A stretch of DNA of 64,000 bases from Nectonema munidae (lineage: Eukaryota; Nematomorpha; Nectonematoida; Nectonematidae): assembly GCA_030549495.1 (NCBI GenBank), contig JAUIRK010000337.1:155522-219521 (forward strand), read 5' to 3'. The translations under genes and the position numbers were made by a program. Below, in pieces: positions 35,901-46,231 of this stretch. Every line of letters starts with the position of its first letter. Within the stretch, counting starts at the first letter, position 1. The notes beneath the pieces are model-generated. The model was not told the origin of the DNA, made no database searches, and saw nothing but the letters and a program-made list of their open reading frames with translations.

Positions 35901-38424
35901 GAAATCGCATAAATTCTGAGCTAAATAAATCTCCAAAAATGTTTTTTTCGAACATAGATTTCATAAAACGAATTTCTGATGAAAGTAGAGCTACCAAGGT
36001 AGGATCAGTTTAGAAATAAGAGCAAAATTAGATACCATATAAAGTATAGGAAAATGAATATCAGACTACAAGCTGAGAGCGTATTTGTAGGCAATACAAT
36101 AGAGATCCAATTGAGACTTATAGTTCAATGCTCCCTCTTTAATTAGTGAACTAAGGATACAATAAAGAACAAGAACAAACCAAGGAGAGTCAAAAGGGCT
36201 CGGTTTAGTTAGATTAACAGCCAGTAATATTTTTCACCATGTCATTTTACAATTTTTATAAAAATTTTATTGCTGAATTAATTATTTATTATTATAACAC
36301 AAAACCCATCTATGGCAGTTTTTTTCAAACTGTGGGTCCCGACCCTTTTGTGGATGGCGTGAAAAATAAAATGGGTCGTGACAAAAAAATGCTGAATAAA
36401 TGAACCTAGTGAACAGAGTCTGTCTTATTGCACTTAAGTATTATGGGTCGCGATGCAAACTGTCGTTCTTGCTATGGGGCTCAGTAAAAAAAGTTTGAAA
36501 AACGCTAATCTAAAAGGTTCTTATAGAAAAATTTCATCACAAATAAAAATATATAAATTTAAATTTTATGAACTTTTATCGAAGATGATCTTAGTTTGCT
36601 ATGAGTAGACATTTGGTGGTCCCATCCCTATTTATGAGATGGATAAAATCATTATTATATCAAGAAAAAATTATTTTATCGATTGGGTTTAAATATATAA
36701 AAGACAATGTCGTGTTAACTAAGTATATAATCATTTAAAACACATTGACACTTAGTATTCATTAGCTGTGTATATTTAGACAAAAATAAGCTTGTGATGA
36801 AATAGAGAAAGGCCGATTTGCTAAATCGGACGAAAATTATTCAAAAATGAAAAAATAATAACTGACCCAAAATTAACCAAAGTTAAACAGTAACTGCAAT
36901 TTAAATCTAGAGTGACAAAAATATTTTGAAAATCAAATTAAGCATGTTCGATTTGCTGTGTATGATGGATAAGTTTATTTTTTTTAAATAATGAGAGAAA
37001 GTGTTTGGCGTTAAGTCACCTGAGGTTTGATCGATTTTCATGATAAATAAATGACACCATCAGATACACAATCAATTATTTAGTGGGTTCACGCAAGATT
37101 TTGTAAAAATATTCAATAGAGAAAAAGGATGCGCGGGGGGAGCGGGGGGGGGGGGTAAAATACCCACCCCCGTTACTGATGAAATGAAAATAGTCAGTCA
37201 CGAATAGTGTTAAGCTTTCTTACCCCCTAACTACTAATTGTTTGCTGTCTATTTAAAATAATGCAAGCGCTATTTATCATGTATACACGCATATTTTTTT
37301 TATTTTTATTACGGCTATTACATCCAAGAGAGGAATAATTTTACATAATTAGTTGTTAATGATACACTTATAAGTATTTTTTGTCTACGCAGAGATTATG
37401 GTAAAGAAAAAACCGGTGCATTAAGTTTTTAACTTTTGTGTAGACAAAAAATAGCATTAAAAGTTGAGAATGAAATATAAATGAAAAAAACTGATTTCTG
37501 AGTATTTACCCTTAAGCTCATATTTCAAGAATGATTTTTCTAAAAAAAAATTATTTTTTGAAATTTTAAGAGAAAATTATAAAACCTGAAAGTCTTTAAA
37601 TGCTTATTATCACTCTCGCTCTTTGGCAATTTCAATTCGTAAAAAGATATAATTCTTATTAAAACTCATTTGGCAATTTCAATTTCTTATAGCACAATAG
37701 TATATATCAAAATTGGTGTACAATATCAAATTTTTAAAACATATTTTGTCTCCCCTTACTTCAACCTTAAAAAGGTTTCGGGAAGATAGGTTAAATAGGA
37801 ATTGGTAAAGTCGTATATGCTTTGTTCGCTCGTAAATGGGTTAATAATCGCAGTCAAATTTTCAGGAAATCACGACTCATGAAGGATATGAAGAGATGGG
37901 ATGTGTTGATGATGACAATAACATCGTTACGAGCATTCCCATCCAAATCTGTGAAGAAAAGCAAGTGATCATGGATAGACAACAGCTCGACAATGGAAAC
38001 CAGGATGACGATGATAATGACTCAAATAAGGAAAATTATGACAGACACGCAAATTGCGATTCTGGCGGTGATGACGTCATGGATTGCAATGCTGATGTTT
38101 TCTCGAAGACTCATTCCAAGGACAATGCTATCAATCTTGAGAGTAATGGAGTCGAAGGCTTAAATATTTTACAGCGTAAATGATTTCTTATTATACTCTG
38201 GCTATAGACATATGTATCCATGTTTTTTTATTGTCTGCATTGCATTTTCAATACAGGAGAAAGGATCTTCCACGACTGGAAAGATTGTGATGCTGCAATC
38301 TATACTGAGGCACTTCGACGCATGAAATTATTTTTTGTATTATTTAGGTACATAAGCATCAAATAGCATGGAATTTTATAAATAACCGTTTTTTATTTTT
38401 AGTAAACTGGCTAGACATAATTGA
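26983..38424 (+). CDS. six-exon gene of unknown function, 238 codons
   Basis: Exons are 26983-27020, 31337-31546, 33469-33514, 37866-38175, 38257-38347 and 38403-38424. All five introns are GT-AG and every junction keeps the frame (phases 2, 2, 0, 1, 2), which chance would rarely give. The protein starts MFSEEAAFKTGKK; exon 2 encodes TEECLQLTIPETYENHVRFA and GRTFLSKNECYFFLR. Exon 3 begins with an isoleucine run; an in-frame alternative acceptor at 33496 removes it. Exon 4 is acidic and hydrophilic (EITTHEGYEEMGCVDDDNN, later DDDDND), probably disordered. The C-terminus is basic and hydrophobic (AIYTEALRRMKLFFVLF, ending SKLARHN). I recognise no domain and see no signal peptide. Introns 1 and 3 are over 4 kb and full of MITEs. 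Exons 1, 3 and 6 are tiny and the least certain. Confidence 0.65.
27498..28130 (+). repeat. hAT-like MITE with inverted G/C tracts, in intron 1
   Basis: The left end CAGTGGCCTAGCCAG resembles hAT ends; the right end in reverse reads CAGGTGCCTAGTCAG, 12 of 15 matching. Inside, GGGTTATCTCC plus a C-run (about 27574-27593) is mirrored by a G-run plus GAGATAACCC (about 27860-27886). A third run of G, about 14 long, lies at 27952. A clean target duplication was not found. Confidence 0.5.
29393..29694 (+). repeat. hAT MITE containing a nested T1 MITE
   Basis: The left end is CAGGGCCGGCAAACACG; the right end in reverse is AGGGCCGCCACTTTTAAC. Flanks CTTTTTAT and ATTTTTAA match at 6 of 8 positions. 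Positions 29549-29677 inside it are an intact T1 MITE, so the hAT MITE is older. Confidence 0.65.
29549..29677 (+). repeat. TTAA MITE T1, intact reference copy
   Basis: Flanked by TTAA at 29545-29548 and 29678-29681. Ends are CCCGTTAACGACCA and, in reverse, CCGGTTATCGACCA. It is 129 bp with no coding capacity. TTAA duplication and C-rich ends suggest mobilisation by a piggyBac-type transposase. Confidence 0.85.
30363..30845 (+). repeat. MITE with TAGRGATTGC ends and CCCCGGGG palindromes
   Basis: The left end is TAGGGATTGCCCCC; the right end in reverse is TAGAGATTGCACCCC. GTAATA flanks both sides closely. Strings such as CCCCGGGGATTCCCCGGG cluster near both ends. Inside, about 30555-30720, a segment starting AATTATAGATAATACATATA is repeated in tandem with about a 100-bp period. 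Confidence 0.65.
31577..31735 (+). repeat. SINE S1 copy in intron 2
   Basis: TTGATTAGATACTGTGTTTC then GGGTTCGATTC (B-box) then CATAGTTCGATACAAG, GGCGCAAGTGTGCC and GGTACCTTTACC: the same order as the S1 copies at 39038 and 48515. Confidence 0.75.
31932..32087 (+). repeat. hAT MITE, 156 bp, perfect 8-bp target duplication
   Basis: CGTACAAG flanks both sides exactly (31924-31931 and 32088-32095). The left end is CAGTACTTGCACAGC; the right end in reverse is CAGAGCCCGCGATATC; both then read CTATATRTTTTT. Two long G-runs lie in the right half. The perfect duplication implies a young insertion. Confidence 0.8.
32960..33069 (-). repeat. TTAA MITE T2, partial
   Basis: ACATAAGTAATTTCATCTTC to AAATCGTCTGCG, ending AAATGGGTTAA. 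It matches the intact T2 copy at 53634-53763, but the left end is lost. Confidence 0.7.
34729..35007 (-). CDS. hypothetical 92-codon open frame in intron 3, opposite strand
   Basis: Start at 35007 (a near-cognate codon; the next Met is MKAITAFTKY). It has a hydrophobic stretch IYLFIILTSKV followed by protein-like text (TDLVLGQTTLIEGG, PHFSEHGVLLIYTRPHVYH). It lies in intron 3 of the six-exon gene on the other strand. No donor or acceptor could be matched and I do not recognise it. Chance or a transposon fragment is as likely as a gene. Confidence 0.2.
   Translation of the reverse strand: MLYTAMKAITAFTKYTKFIDFKISIYLFIILTSKVNERTDLVLGQTTLIEGGCIEKPHFSEHGVLLIYTRPHVYHRYRELIRGRNLLNINKC
35030..37177. 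repeat. 2.1-kb unit with inverted CAGTRACGGGGG ends
   Basis: The left end is CAGTGACGGGGGCATTTTAG followed by a C-run; the right end in reverse is CAGTAACGGGGGTGGGTATT followed by a C-run. This looks like a non-autonomous DNA transposon with no coding capacity. The flanking 8-mers do not match, so the insertion is old or the ends are misplaced. It lies in intron 3 and holds a nested MITE at 36316-36505. Confidence 0.5.
36316..36505 (+). repeat. hAT MITE (CAG..TTTTTCAAACT ends)
   Basis: The left end is CAGTTTTTTTCAAACTGTGG; the right end in reverse is AGCGTTTTTCAAACTTTTTT. GGGTCCCGACCC and GGGTCGCGA follow at each side. A partial copy is at 44522. Confidence 0.7.
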
Positions 38425-39035
38425 GTATTTTAGTTTGAAATTTTCTAAGTAAGAATTTGTAATTTAAACTAGGCGATCTTCTCACACCACATTGCAATGC
38501 TTATTTACAAATTTTGACGAAGATTCTCAACCTCTAAGATTAAAAGCAAATAAGTGAAAATGATGGACCATTTTTTAATTAAAAATTGATTACGTTCTTT
38601 TTCGTTCATGACTTAGAAAAAGCAAATTTTGAGTACTGAAAGTTTCTTATAGATTTCTTAATTTTTCAATGTCGTGTTTTAATTTTTTGGAGTTTCATGA
38701 GTATGTGCCCAAACGTTATGCATAGAAAGTTTTTGCCTACTTTTGAACAAATTTAAAATGGCTGCCATAATCTGGGTTGGAATAATTATCACCAGAAATG
38801 ATGTAAAGATTATAAAGGCTCTCTTTCAGTGAATTAAAAATGAAGGGTTGCTTTATTTTTTTCGCACATTTATGTTAAATATGAAAAAACTGGAAAAGCT
38901 TGAAAATGAAAAAAGTTTTCTGAAATATAAATAGAATACATTTTAGAACGAAGGCAAATAATGATAAAAAAAAAGTTGAAGTGAAAGTGAAACGGGATCA
39001 AATTTCACGCTGTTTATGTGAAAATAAGTTGAAAA
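38425..39035. other. 3' flank of the six-exon gene, no feature seen
   Basis: No canonical AATAAA was found close to the stop codon. The DNA is AT-rich without open frames of note. Confidence 0.35.
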
Positions 39036-39037
39036 GA

Positions 39038-39212
39038 AGAGTAAGGTTGATTAGCGCGAGTAAGGTTGATTAGATTATGGGTTTCGATAACTCAAGGTTT
39101 TGGGTTCGATCCCGCATCATGCGTCCTTTCTTCATAGTTCGATGCAAGCGGCGCAATTGTGCCTTCTCGATAAAAGGACCCCCCCCCCCCCCCGGTACCT
39201 TTACCTTTTGAC
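39038..39212 (+). repeat. SINE S1, best plus-strand copy
   Basis: GAGTAAGGTTGATTAGATTA (A-box region), GGGTTTCGATAACTCAAGG, B-box GGGTTCGATCCC, then TTCATAGTTCGATGCAAG, CGGCGCAATTGTGCCTTCTC, a C-run, and GGTACCTTTACCTTTT as the 3' end. It is about 170 bp. The head is tRNA-like. Confidence 0.8.
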
Positions 39213-39219
39213 AAAATAT

Positions 39220-40733
39220 AAATCATCATACACTGATTAACTTACAAAACTGGAGAACATATTTCAACTACTAGTGAAAGAATCAAAAGACATAACGCTT
39301 ACTCTACGTAATTCTTTCATGATTACATAAAAGTCTTCTTAACTTTAAGGATGAATGAATACTAGCTTCTTAGATAAAAAATAGTATGGAACTTTTAAAA
39401 AATGTAAACGCGTGTTTTTCAATAGATTTTTTATATAATGTCAATTGTCATATTCTTTTAAATAATGATATGATACAAAGTATTTTTTTGATGAGTGAAA
39501 TTTGACAATCAAATGGCTTAGAATTTTATAAATTTATGTTTTTTAGACATTCTAAAAAATGATCAAACAAAAATAGATAAATATGCTTTCCAATTGATCA
39601 GGATTATATATCTATCAGTATTTTTTTAATTTATTTTTTATATGAATCTTTAATTAAAGCTTCAAATTAGATTAGAATGGACGTGTCTGACATAAGATAA
39701 ATATTTCGTTTCTTAGCCTCTTTTAGTTATTCAAATGTTACTTTTTAAGAATCTAAAGATTTTCGCAAGAAGAAAATGGATTCTCTTTCTTATTCGAATT
39801 ACGTGAAGTGTAGACGAGGTATGATTTTTTTAAATTTCGTTTGATCTCACACGAAAAAATGGATGCTATGTTTTAAATTGAAATTTATAATCCTGATATC
39901 GATGCTTAACCGATACCAATATTAAGAAAAATTGTAAGTATATACATTTTAAATTATTTAGTATTAATAGCTTTAATCTTTAAAATAAAAGTCTCTATTA
40001 AATTATAGCATTTATTAAAAAATAAAAACTTCAATGTGTAATACTAGATATTAAATTGACATGTAAAAACATGAGCTTTTCTCTCGTCGTTCCTTCTCCG
40101 TTTAAACCTGATTTTAATTTTGGATTAGTGATATATTATATACATTAGTTTATTAAATATTGGGAATTGTAAGAAAATTTAAAAAATCTCCCGTTTCAGA
40201 ATTTCATTCAAAGATGACTACTGTAAGGGTTACGCTACATTTGGCCATTTTTAAACTAAAACAAAATTGACATACTATTGACATCTATTTAATTCTATAA
40301 AGTAGAAATATAGAAACTAAATAGTTGAAAAGAAAGGCCAAAAATGAAGGGCAATTGGTTGACGTTATTTGTGAAGTCCATTTATGAATTTAGTACCGTT
40401 TTTGCATCAAATTGTGAGCCAAAAGGCAGACAGCTTTCAATAAAATGGTCTTATATGTGCAAAGCGCTACGTATAAAATACAAAGCTTCTTTTACTTCTT
40501 ATATCTTTGCTATAAACTTTGATTTGTCTATTGTATCTGCTGAAAAAAATTGATGAACAACAAAATATTTGCCGATATCGATGCTGATCAAACAAAAAAG
40601 GAAAGTGTATACGAATGACGATTATTTATCATTCAGGCAAATTTTCTTAAAAAATGAGGAAAAGCTTCAAAATATGAAAGATATATGATAAAATAATTGA
40701 TATGGAGAGTAAGACAAACCTTAATTAACATAC
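39220..40733. other. intergenic, no gene supported
   Basis: AT-rich. A 69-codon frame (40344-40553) has ordinary composition but no recognisable domain or splice context. Confidence 0.35.
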
Positions 40734-40959
40734 CTCGAATAATAATAATTGGAATCTTTCGATCACAGTGAGGTAATGCAACGGCCAGCATGATCAATAA
40801 TCGTCCAGCTCTTAGTAATTGACACCTGAATACAAACTGCATTGTTCGAGGTCCATTGATGATTTTATAGTGTTTATAGGTTGTTGCCAATTCGTAAATA
40901 TGCGTGATACTTACGAGTAACACAATTTGACTTATAATCCATAAAAGAATCAACCTCAC
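40734..40959 (-). CDS. possible exon of an unknown membrane-associated protein
   Basis: The reverse strand encodes MQFVFRCQLLRAGRLLIMLA and PHCDRKIPIIIIR before a strong donor (CGAG|GTATG, exon end 40734). A good acceptor (TTTGTATTCAG) at 40826 would give a 92-nt exon 40825-40734 open in that frame, and the frame stays open upstream to 40959. The composition looks coding (a basic-hydrophobic segment), but no neighbouring exon was found and I do not recognise it. Confidence 0.3.
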
Positions 40960-41609
40960 TACTTTGAAAAATTGAACTAAAAATGTATTCTATAATCAAT
41001 TTTCTCAAGTATTATTTATTGGATTATTTGGGAGCATGAAAAATTTTAGTATTTTGAAAAGTTTGGATTTTTAAACAAAATCTTTCTAACCGTTAAAATT
41101 TATCTTTTCCCTACCTGACATCGTCTTCACATTCGATATCCCTATATAAATCAAACGCATATTTCAACTCGAAGATTCCTTTTTTCAATTATTTTGTCCT
41201 TATCAATTTTAAATGTTGATTTAACATCCATCTTCTCTAAACCAAAATATCTTAATTTAATCCAAATAAGAGAATTAAGTAAATATTAGTCTTTCATATA
41301 TTTTCTTTATTCTTCCTCTTTTAGTGATTTTTTAAAAATATTTTAGGTTTCTACAATCCAATTACAGGAGAATCGTATGATTGATTTTATGATCAAAGCA
41401 ACCTCCTTATAATTCACCTATGCAAAATGAAAATCTATCTTAATTAAAATCTTCATTTAATATATCATTTTAATAGCAATACTTTGTTAAATAAAGTTTT
41501 TGTTTTTTAATATTTACATTATATCTACACAAATTTTACAACCTCTTAAAAATGTTTATTTCTCTATAGCTTTTTTGAATTTATTGCCACTTTTATTCAG
41601 AATCTTTAC

Positions 41610-41665
41610 AGCAGGGGCGCACATCCTTGAAATTATTGGGAGTGCGGACTTTCAAGCGTCTTCCA
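41610..41665 (+). repeat. hAT-type left end, GGGGCGCACATCC family
   Basis: CAGGGGCGCACATCCTTGAA followed by ATTATTGGGAG: nearly identical to the end at 9868. A GATGCGCACCATCTCC string at about 41789 could be a decayed opposite end. Confidence 0.45.
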
Positions 41666-41973
41666 AGAATAAGAAATTTTTCTGAATTCCTACTCCTCTC
41701 TCATTTATTCTATTTAATTCTTAATTAAGCTTAAAGTCAACGATGAATGGGGACTTATAAATAGCGCCTTCTTTCTCACTTCAAATAGATGCGCACCATC
41801 TCCAAATTATGTGCAGAAAAGGGGTAAAGATATCAATTAATAATAAAAAAATTGAAAATTTTATTGAAAAAAAATAATCATTCATTAATTTTCAGTTGTT
41901 CCATTTCTTCTTCCTAAAAATGAAAATGTTCTATTGAGAAAAATAAATAAAAAACACATCCAAATTATATAAC

Positions 41974-42187
41974 TTATCTGAGGTAATTTCTATCAAAAAT
42001 GTAAAACAGAACTAAAGTTAGAAAACTTGGTATTAGAATTTTTTCATTCTTTTTAGTGTATAAGTATACGTGTAAGTTAGTTAGACTCAAAAAAGGGTAT
42101 ACAATAAAGATAAAATTGTGCAAACAAAATTCAAACAATAACTTAAGATTCATTACTTCATTTTTCTCAGCATCATTCAAAAATAGT
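41974..42187 (-). repeat. LINE 5' region fragment, truncated by piggyBac-2
   Basis: The reverse strand from 42180 reads MNDAEKNEVMNLKLLFEFCL. Its DNA matches the region just upstream of the LINE endonuclease fragment at 50981-51290 (shared TCAGCATCATTCAAAAAT and TGTGCAAACAAAA). It stops at the TTAA where piggyBac-2 begins. Confidence 0.55.
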
Positions 42188-44335
42188 TTAACACTAGAAT
42201 GACATTGCGGTCAAAATGACCGCATTTAAAGATTTATGGTTCAGTAAGTACCACAAAACATATGTACTTAGTTCTGATACTCGATGACTTTTAATTTATT
42301 GTTAACACCTGTTGTCTCTGAAATTTCTGTTGCTTTTGTCTTTATTATTGTTATGTAGCACAACAACATTCCTAGTATGACATGTGCGGTCATTTTGACC
42401 GCTCACTCTTTTCAGTATCTTTAATTACCTTTCATTCATCCACAATTAACACACATGCTCACTATTCAAGCATAAATATTGTCTTTCTCTTGCTTTTCAT
42501 AATTTCCGTCATTTCTTTTTCTCAGTTTTTTGTTTTTGTTCCTTTATCATCTGTTCAAATGCCTTTTTCAAAGCGTAATAGACTCTCTGCAGTAAAGGCG
42601 TCAATTTATATAAAAGATTACTCGGAAGAAACAGATAATGATGATGAAATAATGTCCTATATTTCTGAAATGAAAGCCTTTCTGAATACAGTAATGAGTC
42701 AATAGATGATTTGAATGAAGATGATGAAATAGTTGAAAAAAATAAGGAATTTGTTATAAACAAAGACAAAAAGACTTTTGAATCAAAAGATGGTACAAGT
42801 TGGTGTGCTGAAACAAAAGGTAGAGAATCTTTGCAAAATATTTTCAAAGCTCATCCGGGTCCAACTAGTTTTGCTTATCAAAATATAAATTTACAGGCTA
42901 AATCAGCTTTCGTTGCATTTTTGATGAAAGAATTTTACGCCATATTCAAAAGTGTACAATTGATGAAGGTTGCCGAATAAAAGGAGAGTCGAAGATTTCT
43001 CTTGAAGAATTAGAATCTTTCTTATCATTGTGCATTTTACGTGGAGTGATTGGAGCAAAAAATATCCCCTTGAGATGTTTCTGGAGTCAAAATTGGGGTA
43101 AACAATTTTTCAAAGATCATATGTAACGAAATAGATTTGAAGAAATAATAAAATTTATCAGGTTTGATTTGAAAAGTGAAAGAAAAGAACGTTTGAGGAC
43201 GGATAAGTTTGATTTGATATCTGAAGTATGGAATCTTTTTATAAATAATAGTAAAAAAAGTTACGTACCATATTCTAATTTGACTATTGACGAACAACTC
43301 TTTCTTACGAAAGCTAGGTGTCCTTTTACCCAATATATACCTAGCAAGCCCGATAAATATGGTATAAAATTTTGGTTTATTGTGGATGTTAAAAGTAAAT
43401 ACCTGTGTGGAGGTTTTCCTTATCTGGGTAAAGATAATGAAAGATTAAGTGTTCCTCTTGGTGAGTAAATTGTGAAAAAACTTGTTCAACAAATTGGAAT
43501 TTCAAAAAAAGGTTATATTACTTGTGACAATTTTTTTACTTCAAAGAAATTAGCTTCAGATCTAGTTGCTGAAGGTACACGTTTTGTTGGTACTCTCAAA
43601 CAAAATAGAAGAGAAGTTTCATCTGAAATAAAAGAAATGTATGCAAAAAAAGTTTCAGTTTATTCTACAAAATTGTTTATTTATGGTGTTTCATTAACGG
43701 CATACAAAGCCAAAGCAAATAAAGTAGTTTTGCTTCTTAGCACACTTCACAATAAATCTGTTCTAATAAATAATGACTTAAAGAAAAAACCTTTATAATT
43801 CAACAAAGTATGAGGTGGACATATTAGACCAGATGTGCCGTATGTATTCGACAGAGTCATGTACAAAATGATGGTCATTAGCGGTTTTTTCAACTTACTT
43901 GATTTGGCGCTTGTCAATTCTTGGATTTTGTATAATACTGTTAATGGTTTGAAAAAATCTCACAGGTCTTTTCTTTTACAATTAGTTGAAGAACTTTTGC
44001 GAAACGGAAAACAAAAGTACCACGCAAAGTAAAAGAAAAAAACTGTGGAATCTGATGTGGAGGCATCAATCAGTAATTGTTCATATAAGATTCAGAAAAG
44101 TTGCCATTCATCCAAATGCAGAAATAAAGCTACTAAATTATGTCACAAATGTGGTTTATCAACATGTGGAAAGTGTGTAGCTAACATATTTATTTTTTTG
44201 TAAAAAATGTAAAAACATTTAATTTTATGTAAACAACTATTTATATGTTGATTCAAAAATATTGAATAAAAACCTTTGGAAAATAATGCATTTCATTAAA
44301 ATATATACATTTTCTCAGCTGCGGTTAAAAGTTAA
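42188..44335 (+). mobile_element. piggyBac-2 DNA transposon, decayed
   Basis: The left end is TTAA then CACTAGAATGACATTG and the palindrome GCGGTCAAAATGACCGC. A second palindrome of this kind (GCGGTCATTTTGACCGC) lies at about 42386. The right end is eroded; GCGGTTAAAAGTTAA at about 44321-44335 is the best candidate. Size and content fit an autonomous piggyBac. It interrupts a LINE fragment. Confidence 0.7.
42559..44210 (+). pseudogene. piggyBac-2 transposase, broken
   Basis: It starts MPFSKRNRLSAVKASIYIKD, then an acidic stretch, then SAFVAFLMKEFYAIFKSV. The core has FDLKSERKERLRTDKFDLI, the first catalytic Asp in LTIDEQLFLTKARCPF (about 43283) and the second in ITCDNFFTSKKLA (about 43518). 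The third Asp motif, VDILDQMCRMYSTE (about 43813-43854), and the following YVFDRVMYKMM are in different frames. The C-terminal cysteine-rich domain is visible as CHSSKCRNKATKLCHKCGLS then CGKC (about 44100-44175). At least five stops or frame changes break it, so it is older than piggyBac-1. Confidence 0.88.
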
Positions 44336-44521
44336 ATTGGTGCATACTACAAAAATCTACAAAAAGTAAAATAACTTTTAACATTTTGCAATGATTTTCT
44401 TTTTATAATAACTTTTAAGGAAAAAAAGTCTCAGAAAAAGTTATAGAGCTTCAACAAAAACAAAAAAATTTTACGGCATAACTTAAGTTTTTTGAAAACT
44501 AATTTGACGTATCCACTACAG

Positions 44522-44690
44522 CAGCGTTTTTCAAATTTTTTTTACTGCGACCCATAGCAAGAACCACACTCAGGGCGGAAGCCTCTGGGTTCGATTCCTC
44601 CTCAATACCAATTTGTTCAGTTTGACATAAGAGGTATATCAGTGCCCTGTGAATGAAAATACACCAACATACCTTTTACTTAAAATTGAA
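44522..44690 (+). repeat. hAT MITE fragment followed by a SINE fragment
   Basis: 44522-44568 (CAGCGTTTTTCAAATTTTTT, then GCGACCCATAGCAAGAAC) matches one end of the MITE at 36316-36505 in reverse. 44585-44690 has GGGTTCGATTCCTCC and a body ending CATACCTTTTAC, similar in layout to S1 but diverged. Confidence 0.55.
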
Positions 44691-45014
44691 ATATTTGCAA
44701 CATAATTAACATAAGAGAGAAAGGAGACAAAATAAACTAATAAAGCAATTTTCACTATTTTAAAACAAAACTGTCTGTTCTCAGAATAATTTCAAAATAA
44801 TAGGAGGCACAAAAAATGAGATAGTTTATCGGCACTTTATTTGATATTTTCAAGTTTTTATAAGCAGCAAAAGCCAAAGTTGAAGTAACTAAATATATGA
44901 TATTTAGTATAGTGATTTGGTTAAGCTTGTATTTTTTACATTTTGTAAGGAATCATAGTATACAAAAAACGGTAGTGTAATCATTTTTCATAAAATTATT
45001 TAAGCGTTTTTTCA

Positions 45015-45290
45015 CTATTTCTCTGTCTACAAATAAAATTCTGACAGCTGTCATAAATAGATCAAGTACATTTTTAACAACTGAAACATTTTGTTCCGAT
45101 ATTATATTTTTATTATAATAATCAACAAATTTTCGTAAAAAAAATGATTTAATTAATTATGTAGTGTTACTTACAAAATATAACAATCGAACATTATAAA
45201 AAAGAGGTATTTTTGCTTTTAAACGGAATAGCTAGTCAAAATATTCATTCCCAAATACCTATTGCTAAAAAAATTTCTCGACTTTCATTA
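45015..45290 (+). pseudogene. hAT-C transposase fragment, copy 1
   Basis: About 270 bp closely similar to 51637-51915 (shared AAAATTCTGACAGCTGTCAT and ACAACTGAAACATTTTGTT). It encodes STNKILTAVINRSSTFLTT before breaking down. It matches the part of a hAT core just ahead of the C-terminal domain seen in copy 2. Confidence 0.65.
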
Positions 45291-45299
45291 ATGCTAAAA

Positions 45300-46160
45300 C
45301 ATGAAGCTAACTCTGCTGGGAATTGATGGAACTAAATTTTTACCAAAAATCTCTGATTAATTTGAATAGCTGAACTTTGGTATTACTAAAAAAGGTTCTG
45401 AAAATATTGAACTTATATTCCGCTTAAAACTAGTTTCTAATGAGATAAAATAAAATTATTTTTAATTTAACCCTAAGTAAAAATTAGAGAGAAGAGAGCT
45501 TGAGTGAAAGGAGATAACTTGAATGAGAGTAGAGAGCTTGAGTTTTAGCAGAGAAAACGGAAGAGAAATAGAATCACTGTGAGAGATGAGAAAAAGCTAA
45601 TGGATCATCAACATGTTTTTGTTCAAAAATACTACAAGACCCATTGAAACACACTGATAAACATTGCTTAGTTACTGTGTGCATATTGAAACAATGGATT
45701 ATTATTATTATATAGCTCTCACATCGTTTGTAAAATATTTTTGATAGGAATTTCAGAGCAGCTTGGCATGATGTTTGACTCGAAAGTCTGCATTCCCTCT
45801 TTTATTCTCTTATCTTACATTACCATGTATTCGAATGATCATTATATCCTATAATGCGATCATTATACATGTTTTATAAAAAGCAACTCTTACTTATAGA
45901 AAATTATTTGAGCAGGGGGGGGGCAGGGGGGCGAAGATTAATTATAAAAATTCAAATGTGGTTAGTTTGGGGTATTTTAACTTAATATATGGTTAATCTG
46001 CACCCACCCTTCAAGTCCCAATGATGAAGGATTTGTGATAGCCAACCTTTGTATTTATATATAAGAGTTTTAAGTGTTGGAATAACTGTTATGAATCCAC
46101 CTTTGTTTACTGTGAGGGTATTGCCGATAGGTTGATAAGGATGGGAATAATCGATATTGT
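45300..46160. other. intergenic, no gene seen
   Basis: A purine-rich GAGAG/AGAGCTTGAG stretch at about 45485-45600 and a G-run at about 45915. Nothing else was recognised. Confidence 0.35.
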
Positions 46161-46165
46161 AAGAT

Positions 46166-46171
46166 TTTATT
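46166..46171 (-). terminator. candidate polyadenylation signal of the JKAMP homologue
   Basis: AATAAA on the minus strand, about 60 bp past the stop codon at 46232. Confidence 0.55.
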
Positions 46172-46231
46172 TACTCTATAAATATTAAATTATTTATGGA
46201 TAAATTTAAATTCAAATATTTTGAAAAGTTA

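Noticed and set aside
37870-38000. Reading exon 4 of the six-exon gene directly from exon 2 (ending SVKKSK)
   Set aside because: Possible if exon 3 is skipped, but it hits a stop early, while the other frame is open through exons 4-6 with matching phases.
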